A DNA stretch of 64,000 nt from G963677915 sp963677915 (GCA_963677915.2 CAXXGE010000030.1:15476-79475); one strand, 5' to 3'. Positions 23,579 to 32,592 are shown, counted from the first letter of the stretch. A program made the numbers and translations. Notes: generated by a model from the sequence alone, not told the origin.

Positions 23579-25105
23579 TCAGTCATAGTACCTATAAAAG
23601 TAAGTGAAGTGGTCAACAATTCCTTCCTCAAAATAAATTTGAATATATGGCAATCCCTCAGCTGGTACAATAGTTATAATTCCATGTCCATTTTCATCTA
23701 TATGAGCTGTTGCATGTTCCTCAGGACCAATATCAGGATTTGATACTTTACCATAGACAAGGTTTTCACTATCGGTAATCCAGTCTTTTTCATTCGGCAA
23801 TGAACATAACACCTCTTTAAATGAGTCTCCTATTTTTATGTCTCTTGGAGCAACCGCCTCACAGTTGGCAAAAATCGTCATTGTAAATGGCGTCGAATCG
23901 CCATCCCAAAAATTGTAAGAAACAAAATCATTCGAATATTCCATTCCTTCTGGTGAAATACTCGCCTCAAATCCTTCATTCAGTGCTTCTTTCACTGTCA
24001 TTTCAGGCCTATATAGCTTGTAGTCGGTCAGTTCTTGTCTGGTGACTCTGGAAAGATTCTCATCTTTATTTTCACATGTATACGCAAGTTCAGCAAGCAC
24101 CTTATCAAAAAGCTTCTTCAAATCGCTATCAAATGTCTCAGTGCCTGGATAACAATCATTTTCCATTATCGATATCAAGAAATCCAATTCATTACCGGTC
24201 TTCTTATATACGAGATAATGAGCGTTGGGATAAGTTGGAACTATCCAGCCATCTTCGGTAATAGACATAGGACCAGCCATAATCACATTTTCAGGTGATT
24301 CGGATAGGAACTCATAGTTCACTAGCCAAAGCTCTAGCGCCATTCCTTCAAAATCCTTGTAGGAGTATGCATGGTTCAATGAACTTATACGCCATTCAGT
24401 ATAATTATAGTCTGGATACATACTTTGACCCATACTGAACCAATTTGATACGAGAACTTCTGCATCTTGTCTAATAATATTTAAAGTATCAAGCTCATTA
24501 TCGTAATTGTCGTTCTTAGCATTATTGCCTTCACCAATTATATTGTTACTACCTTTGTCAACATCCTCTGAAGAGATATCATTTGAACCTTCTTCAACAT
24601 CCCACTCGACATCATATCTTCTATCATTCGAAGTCTTCAATTGTGTCCACTGAACTTGGGCACCGTCGGAACTAAAATTAACATTATAAGTCTCTTCATT
24701 CGCTTTGAGAGAGAAATCCATAATGTCGCTGTATTGATTCTTAATACTGACAACAATGGCAACGGAACCATCTTCTCCCAAACCTCCAATGATATCCCTA
24801 TATATTGATTCTTTGTCTTGAGTTTCAGAATAAACGAAAATATAGTTGCCCTTATCATCCTTTTTAAACTCACCAACAGAAGGATTATCATCACTTAAAA
24901 ATGCAACTATACGGTCATCATCAAAATCCTTGATACCAAGCAGTTCAAGTGTTGTTCCTTGATACAAATCATTGGCATTCAATACCTCGATAATAGAATC
25001 TGGATCATTGCCATATAACGGCTTTTCTCTTAGATATGTAAATAATCCAACAGCCGCTAAGATAATCACCGCTGCAAGAACAATGTATTTACGTAAGTTC
25101 TTCAT
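23579..25105 (-). CDS. membrane-anchored extracellular protein, unknown
   Basis: 508 residues. A basic N-terminus and one hydrophobic segment (about residues 7-25) anchor a large acidic, asparagine-rich extracellular part; no lipobox cysteine is present. A low-complexity linker rich in D, N and S occupies about residues 165-205. No enzyme family is recognised. 'PNEKDWITDSENLVYGKV' near the C-terminus resembles generic repeats of secreted Firmicute proteins only loosely. Start at ATG 25105 or the adjacent ATG 25108. It is the first gene after the left end at 25.3-25.5 kb, probably the cargo of that module. Confidence 0.6.
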   Translation of the reverse strand: MKNLRKYIVLAAVIILAAVGLFTYLREKPLYGNDPDSIIEVLNANDLYQGTTLELLGIKDFDDDRIVAFLSDDNPSVGEFKKDDKGNYIFVYSETQDKESIYRDIIGGLGEDGSVAIVVSIKNQYSDIMDFSLKANEETYNVNFSSDGAQVQWTQLKTSNDRRYDVEWDVEEGSNDISSEDVDKGSNNIIGEGNNAKNDNYDNELDTLNIIRQDAEVLVSNWFSMGQSMYPDYNYTEWRISSLNHAYSYKDFEGMALELWLVNYEFLSESPENVIMAGPMSITEDGWIVPTYPNAHYLVYKKTGNELDFLISIMENDCYPGTETFDSDLKKLFDKVLAELAYTCENKDENLSRVTRQELTDYKLYRPEMTVKEALNEGFEASISPEGMEYSNDFVSYNFWDGDSTPFTMTIFANCEAVAPRDIKIGDSFKEVLCSLPNEKDWITDSENLVYGKVSNPDIGPEEHATAHIDENGHGIITIVPAEGLPYIQIYFEEGIVDHFTYFYRYYD

Positions 25106-25323
25106 CATATCGCCCCTTCTAGGTCATCTCGTTCTTATATAGCAATATAAATCCTGCAAAAACATAAAAGCCTTGCATATTTTGCAAGGCTGATAAACGC
25201 AACTATCGCGTGACATATATAAGTTGTCCCCTATTCATCAACCCCTTAATGAATAGTTAAATTATACCGTTAATGGGAAATAATAACAATAATTCTCCTA
25301 GATTTGCAATCTTCATACCATTC

Positions 25324-25507
25324 CGCGAATCTAAAATACCCCCCTGTCAAATCCCTGCATTTTGCGTAAAAGTGTCCCCCCTTAGCAAAAAGGCCTTTAC
25401 TTTTACGCGTAAAGGCCCATTTTCCATCTCTATTATTCTTACCAAAAACCTGCAAAGCCCCTGATTCTAAGCTATTCCCGGACTAGCTTAACCACTGTCT
25501 CGACGGT
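25324..25507 (-). repeat. rlmD 3'-end copy plus cassette left end, copy B
   Basis: On the minus strand 25507-25472 reads TVETVVKLVRE-stop, a near copy of the last 12 codons of rlmD. Downstream comes the conserved left-end block: GAATCAGGG, TTTTTGGTAAGAATAATAG, a perfect 9-bp hairpin GGCCTTTAC / GTAAAGGCC with a U-tract, GGGGGGACAC, TTTTACGCAAAATGCAGG and GATTCGCGGAATGGTAT. The same blocks in the same order occur after rlmD itself and at 58.2 kb. The segment 25109-25323 beyond it holds only a small hairpin near 25160-25190. Confidence 0.85.
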
Positions 25508-25640
25508 GAGATAGTTAGGCTATTTCCTGTCTGTTGAACCATTACGCGAAAACACTGTATTTAGGCAGACTTTCGCGCATTTTTATTATTATGCAAATCA
25601 GCACTTGATTAGGCTATTTTGATTTTTCTACTTTTTCGAA
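25508..25640 (-). repeat. cassette right end, copy B
   Basis: On the minus strand: AGTTCGAAAAAGTAGAAAAA, box AAATAGCCTAATCAAG, the stem-loop CGCGAAA...TTTTCGCG (plus coordinates 25545-25577, loop around CCTAAATA), then GAAATAGCCTAACTATCTC directly joined to the rlmD-tail copy. The first bases are also the last codons (SSKK-stop) of the cupin gene. Confidence 0.85.
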
Positions 25641-25966
25641 CTATTATCTTTATAATTCTGTGGTGCCGGTGCTTTAACAACAATAAGTTCAAGAACTGCA
25701 TCATTGTTGTTTCCAACATTCATCTTTGTATTGTAAGGAATTTCGAGCAACGTCCCTTTTGGATAGTTATGAGCTTCTTGTTCATCAAGTCTGATTGTCA
25801 GCATTCCCCTAACGACATTCATATATACGTTGGAATTAGAATAGTGTTCCGGCAAACCTTCATCTTTACCGAACACCATATGAATGTAATTGACATTGTC
25901 ATCCATGATCAGCTTTTCCACCGCTTTGTCGTCAGTTGTACTGTACTTATATACTTTTTCTATCAT
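25628..25966 (-). CDS. small cupin domain protein
   Basis: 112 residues from ATG 25966 (GGAGG 8 nt upstream). One cupin fold: 'PEHYSNSNVYMNVVRGMLTIRL' and 'YPKGTLLEIPYNTKMNV'. The first cupin motif has a single histidine, so metal binding may be weak or absent. The protein ends in NSSKK, and this tail together with the stop codon is encoded by the cassette right end; both serine recombinase copies end the same way. The gene therefore appears to have been captured or trimmed at the repeat boundary. Role unknown. Confidence 0.75.
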   Translation of the reverse strand: MIEKVYKYSTTDDKAVEKLIMDDNVNYIHMVFGKDEGLPEHYSNSNVYMNVVRGMLTIRLDEQEAHNYPKGTLLEIPYNTKMNVGNNNDAVLELIVVKAPAPQNYKDNSSKK

Positions 25967-26111
25967 TTGTTTTTCCTCCACTTATATATTGTAACTACAT
26001 TATAAGTCATTGGATAAAACAAAACAGTTACCTATGTTACCACGTTCCAATTTGGTTTTTTATAGAAAGTGCATTGCCAATCAGTCTACAGGAAGGAATG
26101 CATTTATATTG

Positions 26112-26252
26112 TCAATTAGAATGTGGCTGTTTTGATTGGATAACGTCTTTAAGTTCACAGCAATTGAGACCGCCTTCGCCATATGTTTCCTTGTTTTGCT
26201 CTGCTATCTTATCCAAGAATTTTTTCCATCTGCTCTTGCTTTTCGTTTTCAT
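26112..26252 (-). CDS. small LDCC-motif putative metal-binding protein
   Basis: 46 residues starting MKTKSKSRWKKFLDKIAEQN, with 'GLNCCELK' as a variant of the LDCC motif found in small putative metal-binding proteins of Clostridia. ATG 26252 has AAGGAGTG upstream; the stop is TGA at 26112-26114. It follows six bases after the sensor kinase stop, suggesting co-transcription with a metal-responsive two-component system. Confidence 0.75.
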   Translation of the reverse strand: MKTKSKSRWKKFLDKIAEQNKETYGEGGLNCCELKDVIQSKQPHSN

Positions 26253-26257
26253 TAAAA

Positions 26258-27634
26258 TCACTCCTTAATCAAGTTGACAGGAATATCAATTGTAAAAGTA
26301 CTGCCAACATTCAACTTTGATTCCAAATCAATATTTCCTTGAATCCGCTCAATATTCTCTTTTACGATGTAAAGCCCAATACCTTCGCCTTTGCTGTTTG
26401 CAACTTTGGGGCTTCTGTAATACGCATCAAATACTTTGCTTGTCTCACTATCTGAGATTCCTAATCCGGTGTCTTGGACTTTGATGATGAGCCTGTCATC
26501 GACGACGATATAGCTTACTCTGACAGCACCATCTTCATTCGTGTATTTATACGCATTCATTAACAGGTTGTATATTGATTGGCTCAGTTTGTTTTTATCC
26601 GTTCTAACCTGTACGCTTTGGTTTGAAACAACCTCAAGTATAATACGTTTTTTCTTGAACTGTGCCGAAAGTCCCTGTTGTATCTGTTTTAGCAAACTGC
26701 CAATTTCAAAATTTTCTATCCTTAATTCATCCGTATCCTTTTCTGCATCGATCATCGAGCTCATGTTCGAAATGATGAATGTAATGTCCTCAATCTGACT
26801 TCTGCAAACTTCAAGTTCCTTTTCGTCAGCATCGATGATGCCATCTTCCATCGCCTCTATATGAGATTTCAAGATTGTCAGCGGTGTCCTCGTTTGATGT
26901 AGCAACTGATCGATCAATGCTTTTCTTGTCTTCTGTTTGAGCTTCAATCTGACATCCAGTTCCACAAGGCTGTCACGGATGGAGTTTACTTCCTTAATTC
27001 TTGTCGGCTTCACATTGTTCTCATTTCCCAACTGGATATCAGAAGCAAGCCGTTCAGTATCCTTGAGCGATCTGCTCATCCTTTGACTGGTGATGATACC
27101 GACAACAAAAGCAATGATTATTGCTATCCCCACAGAATAGAGGCTGTTGGTAAACAACGCTTGCTGGAAACGCCTTGCAACATAGGAATCTTCTGCAATA
27201 CTGTGAAGCGTAATATTGACTACGGCAATAATCCTGCCATCAACTTCAATATCGATTCTGTGGACCTCCTCGGACGAGACATCTGAAAATCTTCCCATCA
27301 TGCCACCCATCATGTTATCCATCATGTCATTCATGCTGTAATCACTGTTGACATCTACAAGCAGATTTCCACTAGGCTCATAAACTTTTATGCCTATTAT
27401 CGGATCATATAGATGGGATTCGAGTTCAATAGCCATTTGACTGTAGGATATATCTTCGGCTTGCATTGCAGACGACACATAGTCTGTAATTTGATTTACA
27501 TGCAGGTTGTAGCTTTCCTTCAGGTAATCAGAAAAATACCTGTCCGTAAGGAATGTAAGGACAATTGCGTTTACTGCAATCGCAACAACCGATACCAGAA
27601 CCAGTATGACAAGCCATAGTCTTCTCAGTGTCAT
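26258..27634 (-). CDS. sensor histidine kinase
   Basis: 458 residues. Membrane segments at about 8-28 and 160-180 enclose an extracytoplasmic sensor of about 130 residues containing a methionine-rich stretch 'SMNDMMDNMMGGMMGRF', suggestive of copper or silver sensing. Then a HAMP-like linker, the phospho-acceptor region 'ALIDQLLHQTRTPLTILKSH' with an unusual H-box (LLHQTRTPL rather than SHELRTPL), and HATPase boxes 'LMNAYKYTNEDG', 'VQDTGLGI' and 'SKGEGIGLYIVKE'. The start overlaps the regulator stop by 4 nt. Confidence 0.9.
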   Translation of the reverse strand: MTLRRLWLVILVLVSVVAIAVNAIVLTFLTDRYFSDYLKESYNLHVNQITDYVSSAMQAEDISYSQMAIELESHLYDPIIGIKVYEPSGNLLVDVNSDYSMNDMMDNMMGGMMGRFSDVSSEEVHRIDIEVDGRIIAVVNITLHSIAEDSYVARRFQQALFTNSLYSVGIAIIIAFVVGIITSQRMSRSLKDTERLASDIQLGNENNVKPTRIKEVNSIRDSLVELDVRLKLKQKTRKALIDQLLHQTRTPLTILKSHIEAMEDGIIDADEKELEVCRSQIEDITFIISNMSSMIDAEKDTDELRIENFEIGSLLKQIQQGLSAQFKKKRIILEVVSNQSVQVRTDKNKLSQSIYNLLMNAYKYTNEDGAVRVSYIVVDDRLIIKVQDTGLGISDSETSKVFDAYYRSPKVANSKGEGIGLYIVKENIERIQGNIDLESKLNVGSTFTIDIPVNLIKE

Positions 27635-28314
27635 TCCCGATCACCTCCGAATACATAGCCCTGCCCATATTTGGTTTTCAATAATACAGGGTCTTTTGGA
27701 TCGGCTTCAATCTTCTGCCGTATCCTCTTGATATAGCTGTCTATATTTCGGTCATATCCGTCATAACCGATACCAAAAGCCAGTTCTATCAATTGTTCCC
27801 TTGTTAAAACCTGATTCATGTTTCTCATCAATGCATGGAGCAGCTTAAACTCGGTTGCCGTCAGCTCGACTTCTTCTTCGCCTCGAAGCAATTTCATCGA
27901 TGATGTGTATAGACGAAGTGTCCCTGCAGTTATGATCAGCTCGTCACCGGCATTATATATTCTCTTGAGAAACACTTTGATACGTTCAATCAGCTCTCTT
28001 GGGCTGAACGGTTTAACCACATAATCGTCAGCACCTTGTCCAAAGCCTTTAAGCCGGTCCACTTCATCCTGCTTGGCCGTCAGCATAATCACCGGCACAT
28101 CCGATGTTTCTCGAATCCTTTCCAAGACTTCAAATCCATCGATTCCAGGCATCATTACATCCAGGACAACAAGGTGAAAGTTTTCTTCTGAAAAAAACTC
28201 CAGTGCTTCAAAACCATTCTTAGCCAGACGGCACTCGTATCCGCTTCTTTCAACATATTTCTTTACAATCTGGCTAATCTCGAACTCATCCTCTACCACC
28301 AATATTCGATACAC
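27631..28314 (-). CDS. OmpR-family response regulator
   Basis: 227 residues: receiver domain with the acidic pair 'VEDEFE', phosphoacceptor D in 'LVVLDVMMPGIDG' (about residue 52), 'MLTAKQD' and 'YVVKPFSPRELIERI'; then a winged-helix DNA-binding domain ('ELTATEFKLLHALMRNMNQV', 'GYDRNIDSYIKRIRQKI', 'KTKYGQGYVF'). Pairs with the kinase translated next. It probably controls this metal-type gene set. ATG 28314 with a GGAAG site. Confidence 0.94.
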   Translation of the reverse strand: MYRILVVEDEFEISQIVKKYVERSGYECRLAKNGFEALEFFSEENFHLVVLDVMMPGIDGFEVLERIRETSDVPVIMLTAKQDEVDRLKGFGQGADDYVVKPFSPRELIERIKVFLKRIYNAGDELIITAGTLRLYTSSMKLLRGEEEVELTATEFKLLHALMRNMNQVLTREQLIELAFGIGYDGYDRNIDSYIKRIRQKIEADPKDPVLLKTKYGQGYVFGGDRE

Positions 28315-28338
28315 ACTTCCACCTACTTCTATCTCCGT

Positions 28339-29142
28339 TTAGTCTACCTCACCATGTCCTTCTACAATCTCGATTAGCTTGCCATGCCAATCGTGATACC
28401 AGACATCTCCGATAAAGCCATTGACACTTAGCATACCGACAGTCTCACCATCACTCTCAACATGGAACGTGTAATAACCATAGAACTCATGGAATTCTTC
28501 CCCTAGGGTTAATTCATTACTGTTTCTTTCAAGATATTCCACTCCTTCATTATACGCTTCTTTGCTTGTGATTGCATTCTCTACAATGTAGTTGTTATTT
28601 TTATAAGAATAATCGTCATCGTAGAATCCCATCATACCATGGCCTCTACCAAAGGTTCGTCCCCCCATCATTGATCCGCCGCGATGCTTGCCATATTTAA
28701 GATTCCACATCATATTTGGGCCAAACTCAGGATAAACCTCATTGGTGTATGGATTGACCAGAAGCTCCATCGCACCTCTACCAGAATCCTTTTCCATGAT
28801 TGAAAAGTAGTAGTCTGTATCTTCATAGATGAAGATATCACTTATTGCCAGGTTTTCGTCGTATCTCTTGATGTATCCTTCTACTTCATCTGTCAATTCA
28901 TCGAGTGATAATTTCTGACCGTTGCCATTATATGCATCATCATAACAAGGACCGGTCATCATGTGGTTTCTATAATAATACGTTCCTTCCGCATTGATGC
29001 CTTTGTCAACTGGGTCCTGATTCATCACCCTTGAGCCAAATGGAGATGCAACATTACCATAAGCAAAGACATATATTCCAATGCCTGCAATTATGAAAAC
29101 AACTCCAATAATCAATATAAGTATGCTGGATCTTTTCATCAT
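28339..29142 (-). CDS. membrane-anchored Met/His-rich protein of a metal-response cluster
   Basis: 267 residues. An N-terminal membrane segment (about 6-28) precedes an exported domain with methionine-, glycine- and histidine-rich stretches ('RGGSMMGGRTFGRGHGMMGF'). Repeated units like 'DYYFSIMEKDSGRGAMELLV' and 'YYTFHVESDGETVGMLSVNG' resemble PepSY-type folds. The composition suggests soft-metal (Cu, Ag) binding at the cell surface. It is followed downstream by the two-component genes and preceded by two SHOCT proteins. Function inferred from composition and context only. Confidence 0.65.
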   Translation of the reverse strand: MMKRSSILILIIGVVFIIAGIGIYVFAYGNVASPFGSRVMNQDPVDKGINAEGTYYYRNHMMTGPCYDDAYNGNGQKLSLDELTDEVEGYIKRYDENLAISDIFIYEDTDYYFSIMEKDSGRGAMELLVNPYTNEVYPEFGPNMMWNLKYGKHRGGSMMGGRTFGRGHGMMGFYDDDYSYKNNNYIVENAITSKEAYNEGVEYLERNSNELTLGEEFHEFYGYYTFHVESDGETVGMLSVNGFIGDVWYHDWHGKLIEIVEGHGEVD

Positions 29143-29145
29143 CTA

Positions 29146-29394
29146 TCATTTCCTCTCAAGAACACTTTTTCTTTTCAGATATTCTTCTTCTGAAATTTTG
29201 CCACTGACATATAATGTTTTCAGGGTTTCTAAAGCATCTGTTCCTTTCGGGCTTTTCGAGCGACTATATAACACTACTGCCATGATCATTGCAACAATTC
29301 CAATAAGAATCAATAGTTGCCCTATACCGAAATAACCTCTTCCAAATATAACATCACAAAATCCATTTCCAAACCAACCATATCCATGCATCAT
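29146..29394 (-). CDS. SHOCT domain membrane protein
   Basis: 82 residues. One membrane segment ('IGQLLILIGIVAMIMAVVLY', about residues 25-45) and a C-terminal SHOCT domain 'DALETLKTLYVSGKISEEEY'. The N-terminus starts 'MMHGYGWFG', Met/His-containing. SHOCT proteins are small oligomerisation modules, frequent in copper and other metal stress operons of Firmicutes. Start ATG 29394 with AGGAGG. It is 3 nt from the next gene. Confidence 0.85.
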   Translation of the reverse strand: MMHGYGWFGNGFCDVIFGRGYFGIGQLLILIGIVAMIMAVVLYSRSKSPKGTDALETLKTLYVSGKISEEEYLKRKSVLERK

Positions 29395-29410
29395 ATCATG
29401 ACCTCCTTTT

Positions 29411-29581
29411 TTATCTTTTCAATGTTTCTTTCATCTGCAGAAAAGCCTTTTCATCAATTTCACCTTTTACAAAACGCTCTTTAAGAATGTCTTCCGCCGA
29501 TTTCTTGCCCGGCAGTGTTACATTGCCATTGTTGACTAAATAATAAATCAGAACTGCTATACCAATAAAAAGCAATATCAT
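29411..29581 (-). CDS. short SHOCT domain protein
   Basis: About 56 residues from ATG 29581 (GGAGG 11 nt upstream; an ATG nine bases earlier is too close to the site). It has one N-terminal membrane span 'LLFIGIAVLIYYLV' and the SHOCT motif 'AEDILKERFVKGEIDEKAF'. First gene of the metal-response set that follows it. A hairpin of CTTGTGC/GCACAAG with a following U-run lies just upstream near 29660-29690 and may end the preceding transcript. Confidence 0.75.
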   Translation of the reverse strand: MILLFIGIAVLIYYLVNNGNVTLPGKKSAEDILKERFVKGEIDEKAFLQMKETLKR

Positions 29582-29707
29582 TATGTTCATAGCCTCCTTT
29601 ATACTGTTTTCAATTATATTATCCAGCACAAATATGGCACAAATATGACTAAAAAATCCCCTTGTGCTTGCGCACAAGAGGACAGATTTCAGAATATATT
29701 GATTTTT

Positions 29708-30631
29708 CTATTTCTTCGAACTATATTTTGTGTTCTTCCGCCGACTTCCATCTGCATCTCTTGTCACATTGCTGCGATGAGCTTTTTCAATTTGTACAGC
29801 TTAAAAAGTCTCCTTAGATAGGATGGCAGGACTATAGTCTTTAGCAAGATACTGGTCTTCAAACTCGCCTTTATTCAGTAAGTGAACATTGCCTATATAT
29901 TTTTCATTGCTCAGCATGACATCAACCGACCGCTTACACCATTTATCGTTCCCTTTTGGCGATTTAATTTCAAGCCGCTCCAGTTCTTTCACGATACCTA
30001 TGACACTCTTCCTACTTAGATACAAATTGAAAACCATCCGCACATTTTCCGCCGTTGCCTTGTCGATGACAAGGTTTCCGTTAGCATCATGTTTGTATCC
30101 ATAGCACTTCCTATCATAGAGCTTCGAAGTGCCTTCTTCAACGCGCTTTTTAATTCCCCATTTAATGTCAGCGCTGCGAGACTCATTCTCTGCCTGGGCA
30201 AGCGATTCAATAGCAGTAATCACAACTTCGTTGGCTCTATTAGCCGTATCCAACTTCTCCTTTTCGAATATCACCCGAACACCTAATGCCTTCAATTGAG
30301 CCAATAAATCCAGCAGACCTACGGTATCTCGCCCAAACCTGCTGATGCTCTTAGTAAGAATAATATCCAGCTTGCGGGAATGGCAATCATCAATCATTCG
30401 ATTAAGTTCTCTTCTTATAGATCCGGTCTTGCTTGATGAAATATCCATATAGATATCCTCAAGTAGCCATTGCGGTGTAGCAGCTACAAGCTTTGTGAGT
30501 CCAGATACTTGGTTCGTAAGACTTTTTAATTGATCCGAGCCATTTGTACTAACCCTGGCATAAATGCCAACACGCTTTTCTTGTTTTGGAGGATTAGCAG
30601 GTATGAACTGTATGATTGAATTTTCTTGCAT
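29708..30631 (-). pseudogene. serine recombinase copy 1 (premature TAA at codon 277)
   Basis: Resolvase-type catalytic domain ('GIYARVSTNGSDQ', catalytic S28; 'ISRFGRDTVGLLDLLAQL') followed by a recombinase domain ('GYKHDANGNLVIDKATAENV', 'RSVDVMLSNEKYIGNV'). Continuous frame is 307 codons ending KYSSKK-stop, but codon 277 is TAA ('KETF-stop-AVQIEK'), so the encoded protein is 276 residues. It lacks the zinc ribbon and coiled coil of large serine integrases. It is about nine-tenths identical by eye to copy 2 at 55918. Its end runs into TAGAAAAATCAA, the start of a cassette right end that is then truncated. Start ATG 30631 with TGGAGGCG. Confidence 0.85.
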
Positions 30632-30687
30632 AAGACGCCTCCAGGACTACGAGGATTGGATTGCAATTATTTATAAGCTGTTTATTC

Positions 30688-32538
30688 CAATAATGGTTCA
30701 GGTGTCAAAAGTATAATCTAAAAACTTGAACAAGCCACAAAATGCCAGTTTTTTTATAAGCCAGAGAATTTTCTGGAGTATTTGGGCTATAAGTACCTTT
30801 GGCAAAGTTCTCTTCTACCTGATTTATCAGGCGAAGCTCAGATTTTTTACAGACTTATCCCTTGTTTTTCGACTATAGCTTAGTACCTTGTTGAAATTGT
30901 ATGCAATCACTTTACATGTGAAGAACTGCCTGGATCGTATCAATCCGAATGTCGGAATGGCATCAACCTGATACTTCCTGCGAAGTACGGATGGTATGCC
31001 TTCCACAGCGTTTCTCAACCGTGATAGCTTTCGATACGTTTCTGTGGATAACTTCTTTTTATATCTGGCACGCTCAACCATGTTTGATGATACATGTACC
31101 ACATAGTTTTTTCGTTGTTTCCTGGCGTTGCAGTCAGATTTGTTAGGACATTGTTCACAATAGCTCTTGGCAAAGTTTGCGCGGCACATGCCGGTTTTTG
31201 GATAATAGGTCGCCTTAATGGGTGAATGGCCCATTGGACAGGTCAATACCTTTTTATTGTCTTCCGAAAAAACAAACTCTGCAAAAATTGGATTTGTTTC
31301 TCTTCCTGAAAGGGCAGTGGTGATCAGCTCTGTGTTTTTTGATTCGGCGAGTTCGCGGTTTTCCTTGCCGCTATATGCGCCATCTGCAATCATAATTTCA
31401 GCATCAGCGCCATCTTCACGTCCTGCAAGATATTCCTTACAAAATGCACTGTCGCTGTGAATGTTGTTTTCGTAACCGACGCCTGTAATCAGACTGTTCC
31501 CGTCTTCGCCAACCGTTTCAATGATGTTGCCGACATAGCCTTTGTGGTTTTTGCCTGCCTTCCGTCTGTAGGTTGCATCGGGATCGGAAGGGTTTTGCAG
31601 ACTTGATGATGAAATTTCGTTTTTGGCCTTTGCTACGGTGTTTCCTGATTCATCTCTGGAACTCTGTTCCAGAAGAACACGAACGAGAAGCTGGTACTCC
31701 TGAAATTCACACCAATCATCGCCGGACATGATGCTCTTTACCCTCTCGGCTTCATGCAATGCCTTTTCCAGACGCGGGCTTACATCCTCGCCCTTGCAGT
31801 AATAGATGACTTGATTGTAATCATCAGCATCAAGATAATGCATCAGCTCAGGTGCCATCAAATCATCTCCGCCCAAACGGTGGATTAACCGGACGGCATT
31901 CGCTGTCGTTGTGTAAATGATTTCAAGTCTTGACATGCGTTTGCTTCTGGATGCAACCATAAGACTGTCCATGCGTTTGGTATTGGAATTCAGATTCATA
32001 TATCGGGCAAAGACTTCAGACAGGTGCATCATTTCTTCTTCCAGAAGATTGCGGCCGCTCTCCAGCTCGTAGTTATAAAGACGTTCCCGGAAACGGCTGA
32101 ATGTACGGTCACTTACCGGTTGTTCGCTCAAGTGCGTTGTATGCAGTGCATACTGGTAGCGGACGTCGCAGCAGATGGACTCGACCAGTTCGTCATCGGA
32201 GTTTCCGGCATTCTCTTTCAAAATCAATGCTCCGACAATGAAATTCACAGGCGTATTGGGTCTGGAGAACTTATTGTCGCTGTATAGTACAGCAAAACGC
32301 TCTTCATTGATTGCAGGAAATACAATGTCTGCAAAGTCCTTGCACCAGGAAGATGAAATGATTTTCTGAGTGCGTGGAGAAAGATTAATGAAGCTATCGT
32401 CAAATGTAATCTGTTGATGTTTGTTTGGTTTAAAAGACATATCAGGCACCTCACCGTTGGTATGTCCTTATTATACAGTACATGGTGAGGGAAAGGGAAA
32501 CTATGGTGTCAAGTTTTGACACCTAAACCAATAATAGG
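30688..32538 (-). mobile_element. IS1182 family insertion sequence
   Basis: A complete transposase gene is flanked by terminal inverted repeats: left AATGGTTCAGGTGTCAAAAG (from about 30692), right, read inward, ATTGGTTTAGGTGTCAAAAC (to about 32534), with few mismatches over about 25 bp. The precise outer ends and target duplication could not be fixed. It sits at the distal edge of the 21.7-32.5 kb island, just before the tad locus. Confidence 0.85.
30827..32440 (-). CDS. IS1182 family transposase
   Basis: About 537 residues from ATG 32440 (GTGAGGTG upstream). N-terminal 'RPNTPVNFIVGALILKENAG' and 'HTTHLSEQPVSDRTFSRFRE' are IS1182 DUF772-type motifs; the DDE part includes 'MIADGAYSGKENRELAESKN' and the C-terminal cysteine cluster 'SYCEQCPNKSDCNAR'. 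No frame breaks are seen, so the element may still be active. Confidence 0.93.
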   Translation of the reverse strand: MSFKPNKHQQITFDDSFINLSPRTQKIISSSWCKDFADIVFPAINEERFAVLYSDNKFSRPNTPVNFIVGALILKENAGNSDDELVESICCDVRYQYALHTTHLSEQPVSDRTFSRFRERLYNYELESGRNLLEEEMMHLSEVFARYMNLNSNTKRMDSLMVASRSKRMSRLEIIYTTTANAVRLIHRLGGDDLMAPELMHYLDADDYNQVIYYCKGEDVSPRLEKALHEAERVKSIMSGDDWCEFQEYQLLVRVLLEQSSRDESGNTVAKAKNEISSSSLQNPSDPDATYRRKAGKNHKGYVGNIIETVGEDGNSLITGVGYENNIHSDSAFCKEYLAGREDGADAEIMIADGAYSGKENRELAESKNTELITTALSGRETNPIFAEFVFSEDNKKVLTCPMGHSPIKATYYPKTGMCRANFAKSYCEQCPNKSDCNARKQRKNYVVHVSSNMVERARYKKKLSTETYRKLSRLRNAVEGIPSVLRRKYQVDAIPTFGLIRSRQFFTCKVIAYNFNKVLSYSRKTRDKSVKNLSFA

Positions 32539-32552
32539 ACAGAAACATATTG

Positions 32553-32592
32553 GCCGAAGAGCATGATTGGATTCAGTGCTCTTCGGCTTTTT
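32553..32592 (+). terminator. strong intrinsic terminator, now orphaned
   Basis: GCCGAAGAGCA (32553-32563) and TGCTCTTCGGC (32577-32587) form an 11-bp perfect stem followed by TTTTTG. No plus-strand gene precedes it before the photolyase gene at 21683, so it is probably the original photolyase-operon terminator displaced by the island, or a leftover of a lost gene. Confidence 0.8.

Noticed and set aside
21684..25640. Repeats as a CRISPR array
   Set aside because: The repeats are long, few, widely spaced and flank genes; no short regular repeat-spacer pattern and no cas genes are present in the window.
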